A DNA stretch of 53,780 nucleotides from Roseovarius sp. UBA6217 (lineage in GTDB: Bacteria > Pseudomonadota > Alphaproteobacteria > Rhodobacterales > Rhodobacteraceae). Positions 39,764-48,514 of the stretch are shown here, in pieces. Each line of letters opens with the position of its first letter. Within the stretch, counting starts at the first letter, position 1. Position numbers and translations under genes: made by a program. The notes under the pieces are model-generated. The model was not told the origin of the DNA and did no database searches. It saw only the letters and a list, made by a program, of their open reading frames with translations. The stretch is taken from assembly GCA_002421985.1 (NCBI GenBank), contig DISF01000036.1, positions 30,454 through 84,233 on the forward strand. The letters are read 5' to 3'.

Positions 39764-40981
39764 TCAGGTCAGGTCAAATCCCGCCACCAGCTCGACATGG
39801 GCCGACCAGCGAAACTGATCGACCACGCACACCCGCCCCATGCGATAGCCCGCCGCCAGAAGCTGCGCGGCGTCGCGGGCGAATGTGGCCGGGTTGCAGG
39901 ACACATGCGCGATGCGCGGCACGCGTGATCGCGCGATTTCGGCAATCTGGGCCTCGGCACCGGCGCGCGGCGGATCGATCACCACGGCATCGACCCCCGC
40001 AAGCTCTGCCGCATCGAGCGGGTGGCGAAAGAGATCGCGCGCCGCATGGCTGATCGGTCTCAGCCCCTGCGCGTGCCGCGCGGCATGATCGAGCGCGGCG
40101 ATCATCTCGGGCGATCCCTCGACGGCGTGAACCGCCGCGCGATGTGCCAGCGGAAAGGTGAACGTGCCGCAGCCCGCGAAAAGATCGACCACCCGCCGCG
40201 CGCCGCCGAGCAGGGCCAGCACCTCGGTCACGAGCGCCGATTCGCCCTCGGCGGTGGCCTGAAGAAAGGCACCGGGCGGCGGCACCACGGGCACCCCGGC
40301 AAAGACCTGAACCGGCGCGCGGCGGGTGAGCACGACCTCCTCCTCCCACGCGAGCCGCGCAAGATCGTGCCGCTCGGCCAGCCCCGCCAGCAAGAGCCGC
40401 AACGGCCCGTCGAGCGGCTTGCCGCCCCGCACCGCAAGATCAAGACCGGCGCGCGACAATGTGGCGGTGACCGCGACCCCGGCCTTGCGGCTTGTCCCGG
40501 CGCGGGCAAGATCGCGCGCGGCACCGAGCGCAGGCAAAAGACCGGGGTGCAAAAGCTGGCAATCGGGCACCTCTACCACCTGATCGCTGGCGCGCGCGTG
40601 AAACCCTGCCAGCGCGCCGGATTTCGTGCGCCGCGCCGACAGCACCGCGCGCCGCCGCGAGGCGGGCGGCGATGTCAGCACCGGCGCGATCTCGGCCTCG
40701 ATGCCGCGTATGCGCAGCGCCGCCTTTACCTGATCGGCCTTCCATGCCGCGACATAGCCATCAGAGGCGTGCTGAAGCTGGCAGCCGCCGCAGGTGGCAA
40801 AATGACGGCAAGCCGCGCGCACACGTTCGGGCGAGGGCGAGAGGATACGGATATCGGTGAGGCGATCACCCTCGGGCGTGCCGGTGATCTCTTCGCCGGG
40901 CAGGGTGCGAGGCGCGAAAAGCGGGCCCTCGGCCACGCCGTCGCCGCGCGCGCCAAGCCGCAGGATGCGATATGTGGTCAC
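39764..40981 (-). CDS. Class I SAM-dependent RNA m5U methyltransferase (RlmD/TrmA superfamily)
   Basis: This 405-residue protein has an N-terminal TRAM-like domain (YRILRLGARGDGVAEGPLFAPRTLPGE), a cysteine cluster RAACRHFATCGGCQLQH for the iron-sulfur site, and a C-terminal methyltransferase with VVDLFAGCGTFTFPLA. The catalytic DPPRAG and HVSCNPATFARDA motifs follow. It most likely methylates 23S rRNA uridine; the exact position is not deducible. The start is GTG, overlapping the cca stop as GTGA. Confidence 0.92.
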   Translation of the reverse strand: MTTYRILRLGARGDGVAEGPLFAPRTLPGEEITGTPEGDRLTDIRILSPSPERVRAACRHFATCGGCQLQHASDGYVAAWKADQVKAALRIRGIEAEIAPVLTSPPASRRRAVLSARRTKSGALAGFHARASDQVVEVPDCQLLHPGLLPALGAARDLARAGTSRKAGVAVTATLSRAGLDLAVRGGKPLDGPLRLLLAGLAERHDLARLAWEEEVVLTRRAPVQVFAGVPVVPPPGAFLQATAEGESALVTEVLALLGGARRVVDLFAGCGTFTFPLAHRAAVHAVEGSPEMIAALDHAARHAQGLRPISHAARDLFRHPLDAAELAGVDAVVIDPPRAGAEAQIAEIARSRVPRIAHVSCNPATFARDAAQLLAAGYRMGRVCVVDQFRWSAHVELVAGFDLT

Positions 40982-42123
40982 AAGAGATCCTCGCGGGTCA
41001 GGGCAAAGCCCGACGCGATCCAGCGCGCCTCTATCTCGGCAAGGCGGCGGCCAAGGGCGGGGCCGCCAAGCCCCGGCATGAGATCGGCGGCGCGGACCGG
41101 GAAAACCGCCGCCGCCCCGCGCCTCACCTCGTCGAGCGCATCGGATGCCAGCGGCCCACCGAAACAGGCCGCGCGCAAGAGCACGATATCGACGCCATCC
41201 ACCGCCCCGAGGCGATAGCCCAGCTCGGCGGGCGGCATCGCGTCGGCGATCCCGTCGCGAAGGCAGTCAAGCCGCCGCGCCTCGGCCCGCGACAGCCGCA
41301 GCCGCGCCGCCACATCCGCGCCGCCCAGCGCGGCAAGGCGGCGGAGCGGGTCGGGGGTGATGCCGGTCTGCGATTCAAAGTGCACAAGCGGGGCAAGCGC
41401 GCGCGCATCGGCCCCCGGCAGGATCACCGCGAGCACCCCCGCCGCCTGCATCGCCGCAACCGACGGTGCCGGATCGCGGGCGGCAAGAAGCTTGCGCATC
41501 TCGGCACCGATCCGTTCATGCGAGAGCGTCACAAGCCCGTCGCGCGCGGCGGCGCAGGCGGCAAGGCCCTCGGCGTCAAGACCGCCCTCGGGATCGCCAT
41601 AACAGGCGTGAAAGCGAAAGAACCGCAGGATGCGCAGATAATCTTCGCGGATACGCTCTCCGGCCTCGCCGACGAAGCGGACACGCCGCGCGCACAGGTC
41701 CGGCAACCCGCCGAGCGGGTCGATCACGGCCCCATCGGGCGCGGCATAGAGCGCGTTCATGGTAAAATCGCGGCGGCGTGCATCCGCCTCGATGCTCTGG
41801 CCGAAGACGACCTTTGCGCGCCGTCCATCCGTCTCTGTATCGGCGCGAAACGTGGTCACCTCGTGCGGCACCCCGCTTGACACCACGGTGATCGTGCCAT
41901 GATCCATGCCGGTGGGGACGGGCTTCAGCCCGGCCTTTTCGGCCAGCGCCATGACCGTTTCGGGGGCCGCGTCGGTGGCGATGTCGATATCGCCCACCGG
42001 CACCCCCAAAAGCGCATTGCGCACGCAGCCGCCAACGAAAAACGCCCGCTGACCACCAGAGGCGAGCGCATCGAGGACCGCGCGGGTCTCGGGGCGGTTG
42101 ATCCAGTCGGCGGTGATCCTCAT
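40978..42123 (-). CDS. cca: CCA tRNA nucleotidyltransferase / poly(A) polymerase family
   Basis: The 381-residue protein is a class II nucleotidyltransferase adding or repairing tRNA 3' CCA. It shows FFVGGCVRNALLGVPVGDIDIATDA (catalytic DxD), HGTITVVSSGVPHEVTTFR, the RRRDFTMNALYAAPDG motif and ERIREDYLRILRFFRFHA. Because tRNA-Lys here has an encoded CCA, this enzyme would mainly repair ends. The ATG at 42123 overlaps the upstream Nudix stop (ATGA), and its own stop overlaps the RNA methyltransferase start. Confidence 0.95.
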   Translation of the reverse strand: MRITADWINRPETRAVLDALASGGQRAFFVGGCVRNALLGVPVGDIDIATDAAPETVMALAEKAGLKPVPTGMDHGTITVVSSGVPHEVTTFRADTETDGRRAKVVFGQSIEADARRRDFTMNALYAAPDGAVIDPLGGLPDLCARRVRFVGEAGERIREDYLRILRFFRFHACYGDPEGGLDAEGLAACAAARDGLVTLSHERIGAEMRKLLAARDPAPSVAAMQAAGVLAVILPGADARALAPLVHFESQTGITPDPLRRLAALGGADVAARLRLSRAEARRLDCLRDGIADAMPPAELGYRLGAVDGVDIVLLRAACFGGPLASDALDEVRRGAAAVFPVRAADLMPGLGGPALGRRLAEIEARWIASGFALTREDLL

Positions 42124-42725
42124 CGCTGCGCCGCCATCCCGGCCATCACCCGCAGGATGCGCGCGGTCGCGCCCCAGATGTAATAAGGCCCGTAAGGCAC
42201 AGTATAATACCGCCGCCACGTTCCTTGCCAGCGCCGCTGTTCCACCCGGAACCGCGCGGGATCGAGAAGATGCGCGAGCGGCACGGTAAAGACCTCAGCC
42301 ACCTCGCCCGGTTCGGGGCGCGGGGTGAAGGGCGCGTTGACAAGCGCAAGGACCGGGGTCACGTCAAACCCGGTCACCGTCTCGTGGCGTGGCAGGTCGG
42401 CGAGGATCTCGACCGACTCAGGCGCAAGGCCGATTTCCTCATGCGCCTCTCGCAGGGCGGTGGCGTAAAGATCCTTGTCGGCCGCGTCCTGCTTGCCACC
42501 CGGAAAGGCGATCTGGCCGGGATGGTGGCGCAACGCCGAGGAACGCGTGGTCAGGATCACGCGCGGCGCGGCACCCTCGGTCTGGATCGCCACGAGAACA
42601 GCGGCGGGCCGCAGGCGGCGGCCCTCGGGCAGCGTGAAATCGGGGTTGAGATCGTAATCCGACGATCCGGCGCGGGGCCGCGCGGCAGCATCGAGGATAC
42701 GCGAGAGAAGATCACTCGAGTTCAC
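42120..42725 (-). CDS. CoA pyrophosphatase-like Nudix hydrolase (NudL type)
   Basis: This 201-residue Nudix protein resembles NudL/Nudt7. It has LTTRSSALRHHPGQIAFPGGKQDAADKD, then TALREAHEEIGL, and the downstream CoA-type ETVTGFDVTPVLALV. The first box glutamate is Asp. It would cleave CoA or acyl-CoA to 4'-phosphopantetheine and ADP. The start is GTG at 42725 with GGAGG 6 bp upstream, overlapping the hslO stop by 14 bp. The order hslO-nudL-cca-RNA methyltransferase forms one compact operon. Confidence 0.93.
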   Translation of the reverse strand: MNSSDLLSRILDAAARPRAGSSDYDLNPDFTLPEGRRLRPAAVLVAIQTEGAAPRVILTTRSSALRHHPGQIAFPGGKQDAADKDLYATALREAHEEIGLAPESVEILADLPRHETVTGFDVTPVLALVNAPFTPRPEPGEVAEVFTVPLAHLLDPARFRVEQRRWQGTWRRYYTVPYGPYYIWGATARILRVMAGMAAQR

Positions 42726-43692
42726 CCTTGGCCTCCGGGCTATCGAAGCCGAGCGTCGCCGGATCGAGCCGGTAATGCGCGCCGCAGAACTGGCAATCGG
42801 CGGTCACGACGCCGTCTTCGGTGGTCATATGGGCGATATCGCGGGCCGAGTAGATCGACAGGCTGTTGCGCACCCGCTCCTCGGAACAGGTGCAGCCAAA
42901 GCGCACCGCCTGCGTATCAAAGACGCGGGGGCCCTCTTCGTGAAAGAGCCGCACGAGCAGATCAGCAGGCGAGACGGATGGCCCGATCAATTCCGGCGTC
43001 TCCACTGTGTCGAGCAAAAGATTGGCGCGGCCCCAGTTCTCGGCATCCTCGCCATGCACGATATCGCGCGCGGCGAGCAGGCCATCGTCGCCCGTTGCGT
43101 CGTCTCTGGCAAAGGGCGAGGCCTTGGGCATGTGTTGCAGCATCACGCCGCCCGCGCGCCAATGCCCGGCGGATTTGGCAAAGCCGAGGGCGAATCGCGT
43201 CGGCAATTGTTCGGATTGGGCGAAATAGGCCTCGGCGCTGGCACCAAGGGCATGACCCGTCAGCGGGGTGATGCCCTGATAGGGGGTGCTGCCCTGGCCC
43301 TGATCGACGAGCAGGGCGAAATAGCCCTCGCCCAACTGCCCGAAGGCGTCGCCATCATGCACGCCGTCGCGGTCAAAGCTGGCATAGGCGCGCATCCGCG
43401 CCGGATCGCCCTCTTGTGCCGGGGCAAAATAATCGCTGGCAATCCGGCGCACTGCGCCCGTGGTCTGAAGCTGGAGCGAAAGCTTCCAGCGCAGCTTGAT
43501 CGTCTGGCCGATGAGCGCGGTCAGAAGCGCCATCTCGGCGATCAGCACCTCGACCGCCGGGGGATAATCGTGCTGGTTCAGGATCGCGTCAAGCACCCCG
43601 TCAAGCCGTGCCACCCGGCCCCGGATATCGGCGTGATCGAGCTGAAACGGCAGGACCGTATCGTCCCACGCTAATCTCTGTCCAAGCGTCAT
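42712..43692 (-). CDS. hslO: Hsp33 redox-regulated chaperone
   Basis: Hsp33 is activated by oxidation plus heat when its zinc-bound cysteines form disulfides. The 326-residue protein has the N-terminal core ending near GYFALLVDQGQGSTPYQGI, and the C-terminal zinc center with FGCTCSEERVRNSL and CQFCGAHY, the C-x-C and C-x2-C pattern. MTLGQRLAWDDTVLPFQLD is the start. Upstream reading to 43872 is noncoding. It is first in the operon with nudL, cca and the RNA methyltransferase, and divergent from a Nudix gene. Confidence 0.96.
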   Translation of the reverse strand: MTLGQRLAWDDTVLPFQLDHADIRGRVARLDGVLDAILNQHDYPPAVEVLIAEMALLTALIGQTIKLRWKLSLQLQTTGAVRRIASDYFAPAQEGDPARMRAYASFDRDGVHDGDAFGQLGEGYFALLVDQGQGSTPYQGITPLTGHALGASAEAYFAQSEQLPTRFALGFAKSAGHWRAGGVMLQHMPKASPFARDDATGDDGLLAARDIVHGEDAENWGRANLLLDTVETPELIGPSVSPADLLVRLFHEEGPRVFDTQAVRFGCTCSEERVRNSLSIYSARDIAHMTTEDGVVTADCQFCGAHYRLDPATLGFDSPEAKGELE

Positions 43693-43767
43693 GGGCTTTC
43701 CTTCGCTGCGCGGTTTGGGCATATCGCGCCCGCAGGGGCAGGACAAGGCGGGCGTGAGGGTGCAGGC

Positions 43768-44211
43768 ATGACACGACGATTCGGAGAGCCGCCCCAGGCC
43801 GGTATCCGCTATCGGCTCCGGCCCGGGGTCTATGCGATCCTGCCGCGGGGCGGGCGGCTTCTGGTGACGCATCAGGCCACGCCGCTGCCCGAGCTTCAGC
43901 TCCCGGGGGGTGGGGTCGATCCGGGCGAATCACCCTTGCGCGCGCTCTACCGCGAGGTCCGCGAGGAAACCGGGTGGCTTATCGCAAGGCCCCGGCGGAT
44001 CGGGGCATTTCGCCGTTTCACCTATATGCCGGACTATGATCTCTGGGCGGAAAAGCTCTGCGTGATCTATCGTGCCGCGCCGGTGCGCCCGCTTGGCCCG
44101 CCCTCGGAGCCGGGGCACCGCGCGCTGTGGATATCGCCTGCGCGCGCGGCGCGCGACCTTGGCAATGCCGGGGATCGCCACTTTGTCAGCCGGATCGCGG
44201 CATGGGCCTGA
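43768..44211 (+). CDS. Nudix hydrolase
   Basis: This 147-residue protein has a complete Nudix box, GGGVDPGESPLRALYREVRE with ETGW following, all metal-binding glutamates present. The N-terminus MTRRFGEPPQAGIRYRLRPGVYAIL precedes the first strand. The substrate is not evident. The last 26 bases overlap the converging receiver-phosphatase gene. Confidence 0.92.
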   Translation: MTRRFGEPPQAGIRYRLRPGVYAILPRGGRLLVTHQATPLPELQLPGGGVDPGESPLRALYREVREETGWLIARPRRIGAFRRFTYMPDYDLWAEKLCVIYRAAPVRPLGPPSEPGHRALWISPARAARDLGNAGDRHFVSRIAAWA

Positions 44212-45475
44212 ATTCCAGCAATATCGCGGAAATGTCATCGGAGAAATGCGCGTCGCCCGCGTGATCGGACAGTTTCCACATCAGCGATTCGAGAAAGGCC
44301 GGGCCGCTCGTTTGGCGCAGTTGGCCCATGATCGCGGCGAGGCCGCAATCATCAAGCATGGCACCATCCGGAGCGGCGCATTCCGTCACCCCGTCGGAAT
44401 GGATGAGCAGCCGGTCGCCGGGGGCAAGCGTGAATTCGACCTGATCGAAGCGCGCATCCGCAATCAACCCCACGGGCAGGCCCCCGTGGCCCACGAACTC
44501 CACCGTTCCATCGGCGCGCTGCACCGCCGGATGAGGATGCCCGGCCTGCGCAAGGATGACGCGCCCGGTGACAAGATCGACATCGGCAAGCGCGATGGTG
44601 AAGTAATGTTCGGTCTCGAGATCCGAGAGAAAGACATGGTTGAGCCGCGAGACCGTCTCGGCCGGGGGGCGCGCGGCAAAGCGGCCGGGCGCGAGCTCGT
44701 GCAGGGCGAGGTTATGCTCGGGCACGGTGGCCGAAAGGTATCCGGCAAGGCGCGCCGTCATCAGCGCCGAACTGATCCCGTGGCCCGACACATCAAGCCC
44801 ATAAAGCCCGACACGGCCCTCCGAAATCGGGAACATGCCCACGAGATCACCGCCGACATGGCCCGAGGAATGCAGCGCAAGCGACACCTGCGCCGGGCCA
44901 AGATCACGGTAGCGTTCGCTCAAAAGCGACTGTTGCAACTTCTTGGCCTCGAGCAGGTCACTGTCGAGCGAATCATAAAGCGCCTGCAATTCGTCGAGCG
45001 TGGCCCTGACAAGGCGGTTCTTGGCAACAAGCTCGGCCTCCATGTCTAGAATGCGCACCCCGGCGGCCATGCGCGCACGCAATTCGGCAGCATTGACCGG
45101 CTTGGTCAGGAAATCATCAGCCCCGGCATCTAGGCCAAGCGCGATCTCTCCCTTGCCGCTCTTGGACGTCAGAAGGATGAAATAGACATAACTTTCGCTC
45201 TTCATCGCGCGAACCGCGCGGCAGAATTCAGGGCCGCTCATCCCCGGCATCATCCAGTCGCTGACCACCAGATCGGGCAGATGACGATGGCAGATATCGA
45301 GCGCGGCACCGCCGCTCTCGGCCTCTTCGACAACGTAACCCCATTGCCGCAGATAGCTGCCAAGAATGCGCCGCTGCGCCCGGCTGTCATCCACAACGAG
45401 AACCCGCCTGCCGATTCCTGCGGCAGGTTTTTCATCCTCGACGGTCATACCCGCGACGCGCACTGCTTTCACCAT
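44186..45475 (-). CDS. Response regulator fused to PP2C (SpoIIE/RsbU-type) phosphatase
   Basis: This protein of about 429 residues has an N-terminal receiver domain: RRVLVVDDSRAQRRILGSYL with acidic pair, phospho-acceptor Asp in DLVVSDWMMPGMSG, LLTSKSG, and Lys in DFLTKPVN. A coiled-coil linker follows (MEAELVAKNRLVRATLDELQALYDSL). The PP2C-type Ser phosphatase has GGDLVGMFPISEG, LDVSGHGISSALMTA, GDRLLIHSDGVTE and a late DDISAILLE. Such proteins activate partner-switching anti-anti-sigma factors; R. capsulatus RbaY is a likely relative. Start alternatives are 45475, 45487 and 45448. An Hpt gene is divergently adjacent. Confidence 0.92.
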   Translation of the reverse strand: MVKAVRVAGMTVEDEKPAAGIGRRVLVVDDSRAQRRILGSYLRQWGYVVEEAESGGAALDICHRHLPDLVVSDWMMPGMSGPEFCRAVRAMKSESYVYFILLTSKSGKGEIALGLDAGADDFLTKPVNAAELRARMAAGVRILDMEAELVAKNRLVRATLDELQALYDSLDSDLLEAKKLQQSLLSERYRDLGPAQVSLALHSSGHVGGDLVGMFPISEGRVGLYGLDVSGHGISSALMTARLAGYLSATVPEHNLALHELAPGRFAARPPAETVSRLNHVFLSDLETEHYFTIALADVDLVTGRVILAQAGHPHPAVQRADGTVEFVGHGGLPVGLIADARFDQVEFTLAPGDRLLIHSDGVTECAAPDGAMLDDCGLAAIMGQLRQTSGPAFLESLMWKLSDHAGDAHFSDDISAILLEFRPMPRSG

Positions 45476-45612
45476 ACCTCGTTTCATGCACATCATGGAT
45501 CACGCAGCGTTACCAACCCATGAACGGATAAAGTTTTCGCAATTTTTCGGTCCGCGTTAACAGGTTCTGAAGACCTCGGTCGGAAACTGGCGAAAATGCG
45601 GGAGAGGCTGAC

Positions 45613-45945
45613 ATGATAGACTGGGATCGCGTACGTGAATTGAGAGAGGAAATCGGCGCAGACGCCTTCGAGGAGGTGCTCGACCTGTTTCTCGAAGAGG
45701 TGGAGACGGCGCTTGCGGTGCTGCGCACCGCCACCGCCGAGGATGACCTCGAGGCGCAATTGCATTTCCTCAAGGGCAGCGCGCTCAACCTGGGCTTTGC
45801 CGCCCTTGCCGATCTGTGCTCCGAGGGTGAGGCGCTCGCGCGCGCGGGGCGGCGCGAGGATGTCGATATTGGCGAAATCGTCGCGCGATTTGACGCGTCA
45901 AGGGACGTGTTCCTCGCACGAATCGCCGAGGGGATCGCGGCCTAG
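45613..45945 (+). CDS. Hpt domain histidine phosphotransfer protein
   Basis: This 110-residue single-domain protein is an Hpt four-helix bundle. The phospho-accepting His is in HFLKGSALNLGFAALADLC (His51), with EEVLDLFLEEVETAL before it. It would relay phosphate between a hybrid kinase and a receiver; the neighbouring receiver-PP2C protein, 137 bp away and divergent, is the obvious candidate partner. GGGAGAGG precedes the ATG. Its stop shares the tetranucleotide CTAG with the ilvA stop. Confidence 0.9.
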   Translation: MIDWDRVRELREEIGADAFEEVLDLFLEEVETALAVLRTATAEDDLEAQLHFLKGSALNLGFAALADLCSEGEALARAGRREDVDIGEIVARFDASRDVFLARIAEGIAA

Positions 45946-47180
45946 ATGAGAAATTCGGCAAGCACTTCGTCGTGCGTGATGTCGCGATACGCAAAGCCCG
46001 TCCGGTCCAGCCCGGCGATGAGCGTATCGAAATTCTCGGGCCGGGTTGTCTCGATACCAATCAGGACCGAGCCAAAGTTGCGCGCGGATTTCTTGAGATA
46101 TTCGAACCGCGCGATATCGTCCTCGGGGCCAAGCACTTCGAGGAAATCGCGCAGCGCGCCGGGGCGTTGCGGCATCCGCAGGATGAAATATTTCTTCAAC
46201 CCCGAGAATCGCTGTGCGCGTTCCTTGACCTCGGGCAGGCGCTCGAAATCGAAATTGCCACCAGAGGTGACGCAAACGACCGTTTTACCACGAATATGCG
46301 GGGCCATATCCTTGAGCGCATCAACCGATAGCGCACCCGCAGGTTCCAGCACGATCCCCTCGATATTGAGCATCTCGAGCATCGTGGTGCAGAGCCTGTC
46401 CTCGGCAATCGTCACAAGATCAAAGGCGTCATGGGGGAAGAGGCGCGCAAAGGGGCGCGCGCCAATCTGTGCCACGGCGGCCCCGTCGGCGAAGGTGTTG
46501 ACGTGATCGAGCCGCACCGGCGCACCGGCCGCGATTGCCGCGGCGAGACAGGCCCCGCCTGCGGGCTCGACCAATGTGAGGGGAACGCGGTCGCCGAAAT
46601 AGCTGCGCACGCCCGAAGACAGCCCGCCACCGCCCACAGGCAGGATCAGGCGGTCGGGAAGCCGGCCCATCTGCGCCTCGATCTCGACGGCAACGCTGGC
46701 CTGCCCCTCAATCACGTCCTCGTCGTCAAAGGGCGCAAGAAAATGCCCGCCCACCTCGGCGCAATAGGCCTGCGCGGCGGCAAGCGTGTCGTCGAAATAG
46801 TCGCCGGTAAGCCGGATTTTCACGGCATCACCGCCGAATTTTTCTGTTTTTCCAATCTTTTGCTGCGGTGTCGTCACCGGCATGAAGATCACGCCCCCGA
46901 CCCCGAAATGGCGGCACATAAAGGCCACGCCCTGCGCATGATTACCGGCACTCGCGCACACAAACCGCGCCGTATCGGGCCGGGCCGCCAGCACCTTGCG
47001 CATCGCGTTGAAGGCCCCGCGCAGCTTGTAAGAGCGCACCGGGCTGAGGTCTTCGCGCTTGAGCCAGATATCGGCCCCGTAGCGCTCGGACAGGTGGTCG
47101 TTGCGCTGGATGGGCGTCGGCGGAAAGACGGCGCGCATGGCGGCCTCGGCGGCGCGGGCGGTATCGCGGAAATCAGACAT
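45942..47180 (-). CDS. ilvA: Threonine ammonia-lyase (threonine dehydratase)
   Basis: IlvA deaminates threonine to 2-oxobutanoate, feeding isoleucine synthesis. The 412-residue protein is PLP-dependent: REDLSPVRSYKLRGAFNAM with Schiff-base Lys, SAGNHAQGVA for substrate binding, PVGGGGLSSG for PLP phosphate. It carries one C-terminal ACT-like domain (KKYFILRMPQRPGALRDFLEVLG), the shorter alphaproteobacterial form, rather than the two of E. coli. The ATG at 47180 lies 103 bp from the divergent argG. Confidence 0.95.
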   Translation of the reverse strand: MSDFRDTARAAEAAMRAVFPPTPIQRNDHLSERYGADIWLKREDLSPVRSYKLRGAFNAMRKVLAARPDTARFVCASAGNHAQGVAFMCRHFGVGGVIFMPVTTPQQKIGKTEKFGGDAVKIRLTGDYFDDTLAAAQAYCAEVGGHFLAPFDDEDVIEGQASVAVEIEAQMGRLPDRLILPVGGGGLSSGVRSYFGDRVPLTLVEPAGGACLAAAIAAGAPVRLDHVNTFADGAAVAQIGARPFARLFPHDAFDLVTIAEDRLCTTMLEMLNIEGIVLEPAGALSVDALKDMAPHIRGKTVVCVTSGGNFDFERLPEVKERAQRFSGLKKYFILRMPQRPGALRDFLEVLGPEDDIARFEYLKKSARNFGSVLIGIETTRPENFDTLIAGLDRTGFAYRDITHDEVLAEFLI

Positions 47181-47283
47181 GACCGTGTCAGTGGCGCAAT
47201 CGCGGGCATCTGGCAAGGGGCTGGCTTGCCCCGCCCCGCAAAACCGGCTAATCGCGCGGGAAATCCGCGAAAGGGGAAGCACA

Positions 47284-48510
47284 ATGTCCGCGCCGAAAAA
47301 AGTCGTTCTGGCCTATTCCGGGGGCCTCGATACCTCGATCATCCTGAAATGGCTCCAGACGGAATATGGCTGCGAGGTGGTGACCTTCACCGCCGATCTC
47401 GGCCAGGGAGAAGAGCTGACCCCCGCGCGGGAAAAGGCGAAACTCCTCGGGATCAAAGAGGAAAATATCTACATCGAGGATGTGCGCGAGGAATTCGTGC
47501 GCGATTTCGTGTTTCCGATGTTCCGCGCCAACGCGGTCTACGAGGGGCAGTATCTGCTTGGCACCTCGATCGCACGACCGTTGATTTCCAAGCACCTGGT
47601 CGAGATCGCACAGATGACCGGGGCCGATGCCGTGGCGCATGGCGCGACCGGCAAGGGAAACGATCAGGTGCGGTTCGAGCTGGCCGCCTATGCGCTCAAC
47701 CCCGATATCAAGGTGATCGCGCCGTGGCGGGAATGGGATCTCACCAGCCGCACGCGACTGATTGAATTTGCAGAGAAAAATCAAATTCCCATCGCCAAGG
47801 ACAAGCGCGGCGAAGCACCATTTTCAGTGGATGCCAACCTGCTGCACACCTCATCCGAGGGCAAGGTGCTCGAAAACCCGGCAGAGGCTGCGCCGGACTA
47901 TGTCTATCAGCGCACGGTGAGCCCCGAGGACGCCCCGGATACACCCCAGATCATCGAGGTGAGTTTCGAGAGGGGCGACGCCACGGCCATCGACGGCGAG
48001 ACAATGAGCCCGGCCAACATATTGACAAGGCTCAATGAATTGGGCGGAAAGCACGGGATCGGGCGGCTCGATTTCGTCGAGAACCGGTTTGTCGGCATGA
48101 AATCGCGCGGTATCTACGAGACGCCCGGCGGCACGATCCTGCTCGAAGCGCATCGCGGGATCGAGCAGATCACCCTCGACAGCGGGTCGGGCCATCTCAA
48201 GGATTCGCTCATGCCGCGCTATGCAGAGCTGATTTATAATGGCTTCTGGTTCAGCCCGGAACGCGAGATGTTGCAGGCCGCGATTGACCGCTCGCAAGAT
48301 CATGTGTCCGGCACGGTGCGGCTCAAGCTCTATAAAGGATCTGTCACGACCATAGGGCGGTGGTCGGATCACAGCCTCTATTCCGAGGCGCATGTCACCT
48401 TCGAGGAGGATGCCGGGGCCTATGACCAGTCAGACGCCGCCGGGTTCATCCAGCTCAACGCGCTGCGGCTCAAGCTTATCGCGGCGCGGAACCGGCGGCT
48501 GAAGCGCTGA
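47284..48510 (+). CDS. argG: Argininosuccinate synthase
   Basis: ArgG condenses citrulline and aspartate with ATP in arginine synthesis. The 408-residue protein opens MSAPKKVVLAYSGGLDTSIILKWL, the PP-loop ATP site. It includes ADAVAHGATGKGNDQVRFEL and DLTSRTRLIEFAEKNQIPI, then the C-terminal GRWSDHSLYSEAHVTFEEDAG. GGGGAAGC precedes the ATG at 47284. The thiopurine methyltransferase gene starts 4 bp after the stop, so the two are probably cotranscribed. Confidence 0.98.
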   Translation: MSAPKKVVLAYSGGLDTSIILKWLQTEYGCEVVTFTADLGQGEELTPAREKAKLLGIKEENIYIEDVREEFVRDFVFPMFRANAVYEGQYLLGTSIARPLISKHLVEIAQMTGADAVAHGATGKGNDQVRFELAAYALNPDIKVIAPWREWDLTSRTRLIEFAEKNQIPIAKDKRGEAPFSVDANLLHTSSEGKVLENPAEAAPDYVYQRTVSPEDAPDTPQIIEVSFERGDATAIDGETMSPANILTRLNELGGKHGIGRLDFVENRFVGMKSRGIYETPGGTILLEAHRGIEQITLDSGSGHLKDSLMPRYAELIYNGFWFSPEREMLQAAIDRSQDHVSGTVRLKLYKGSVTTIGRWSDHSLYSEAHVTFEEDAGAYDQSDAAGFIQLNALRLKLIAARNRRLKR

Positions 48511-48514
48511 GGCG

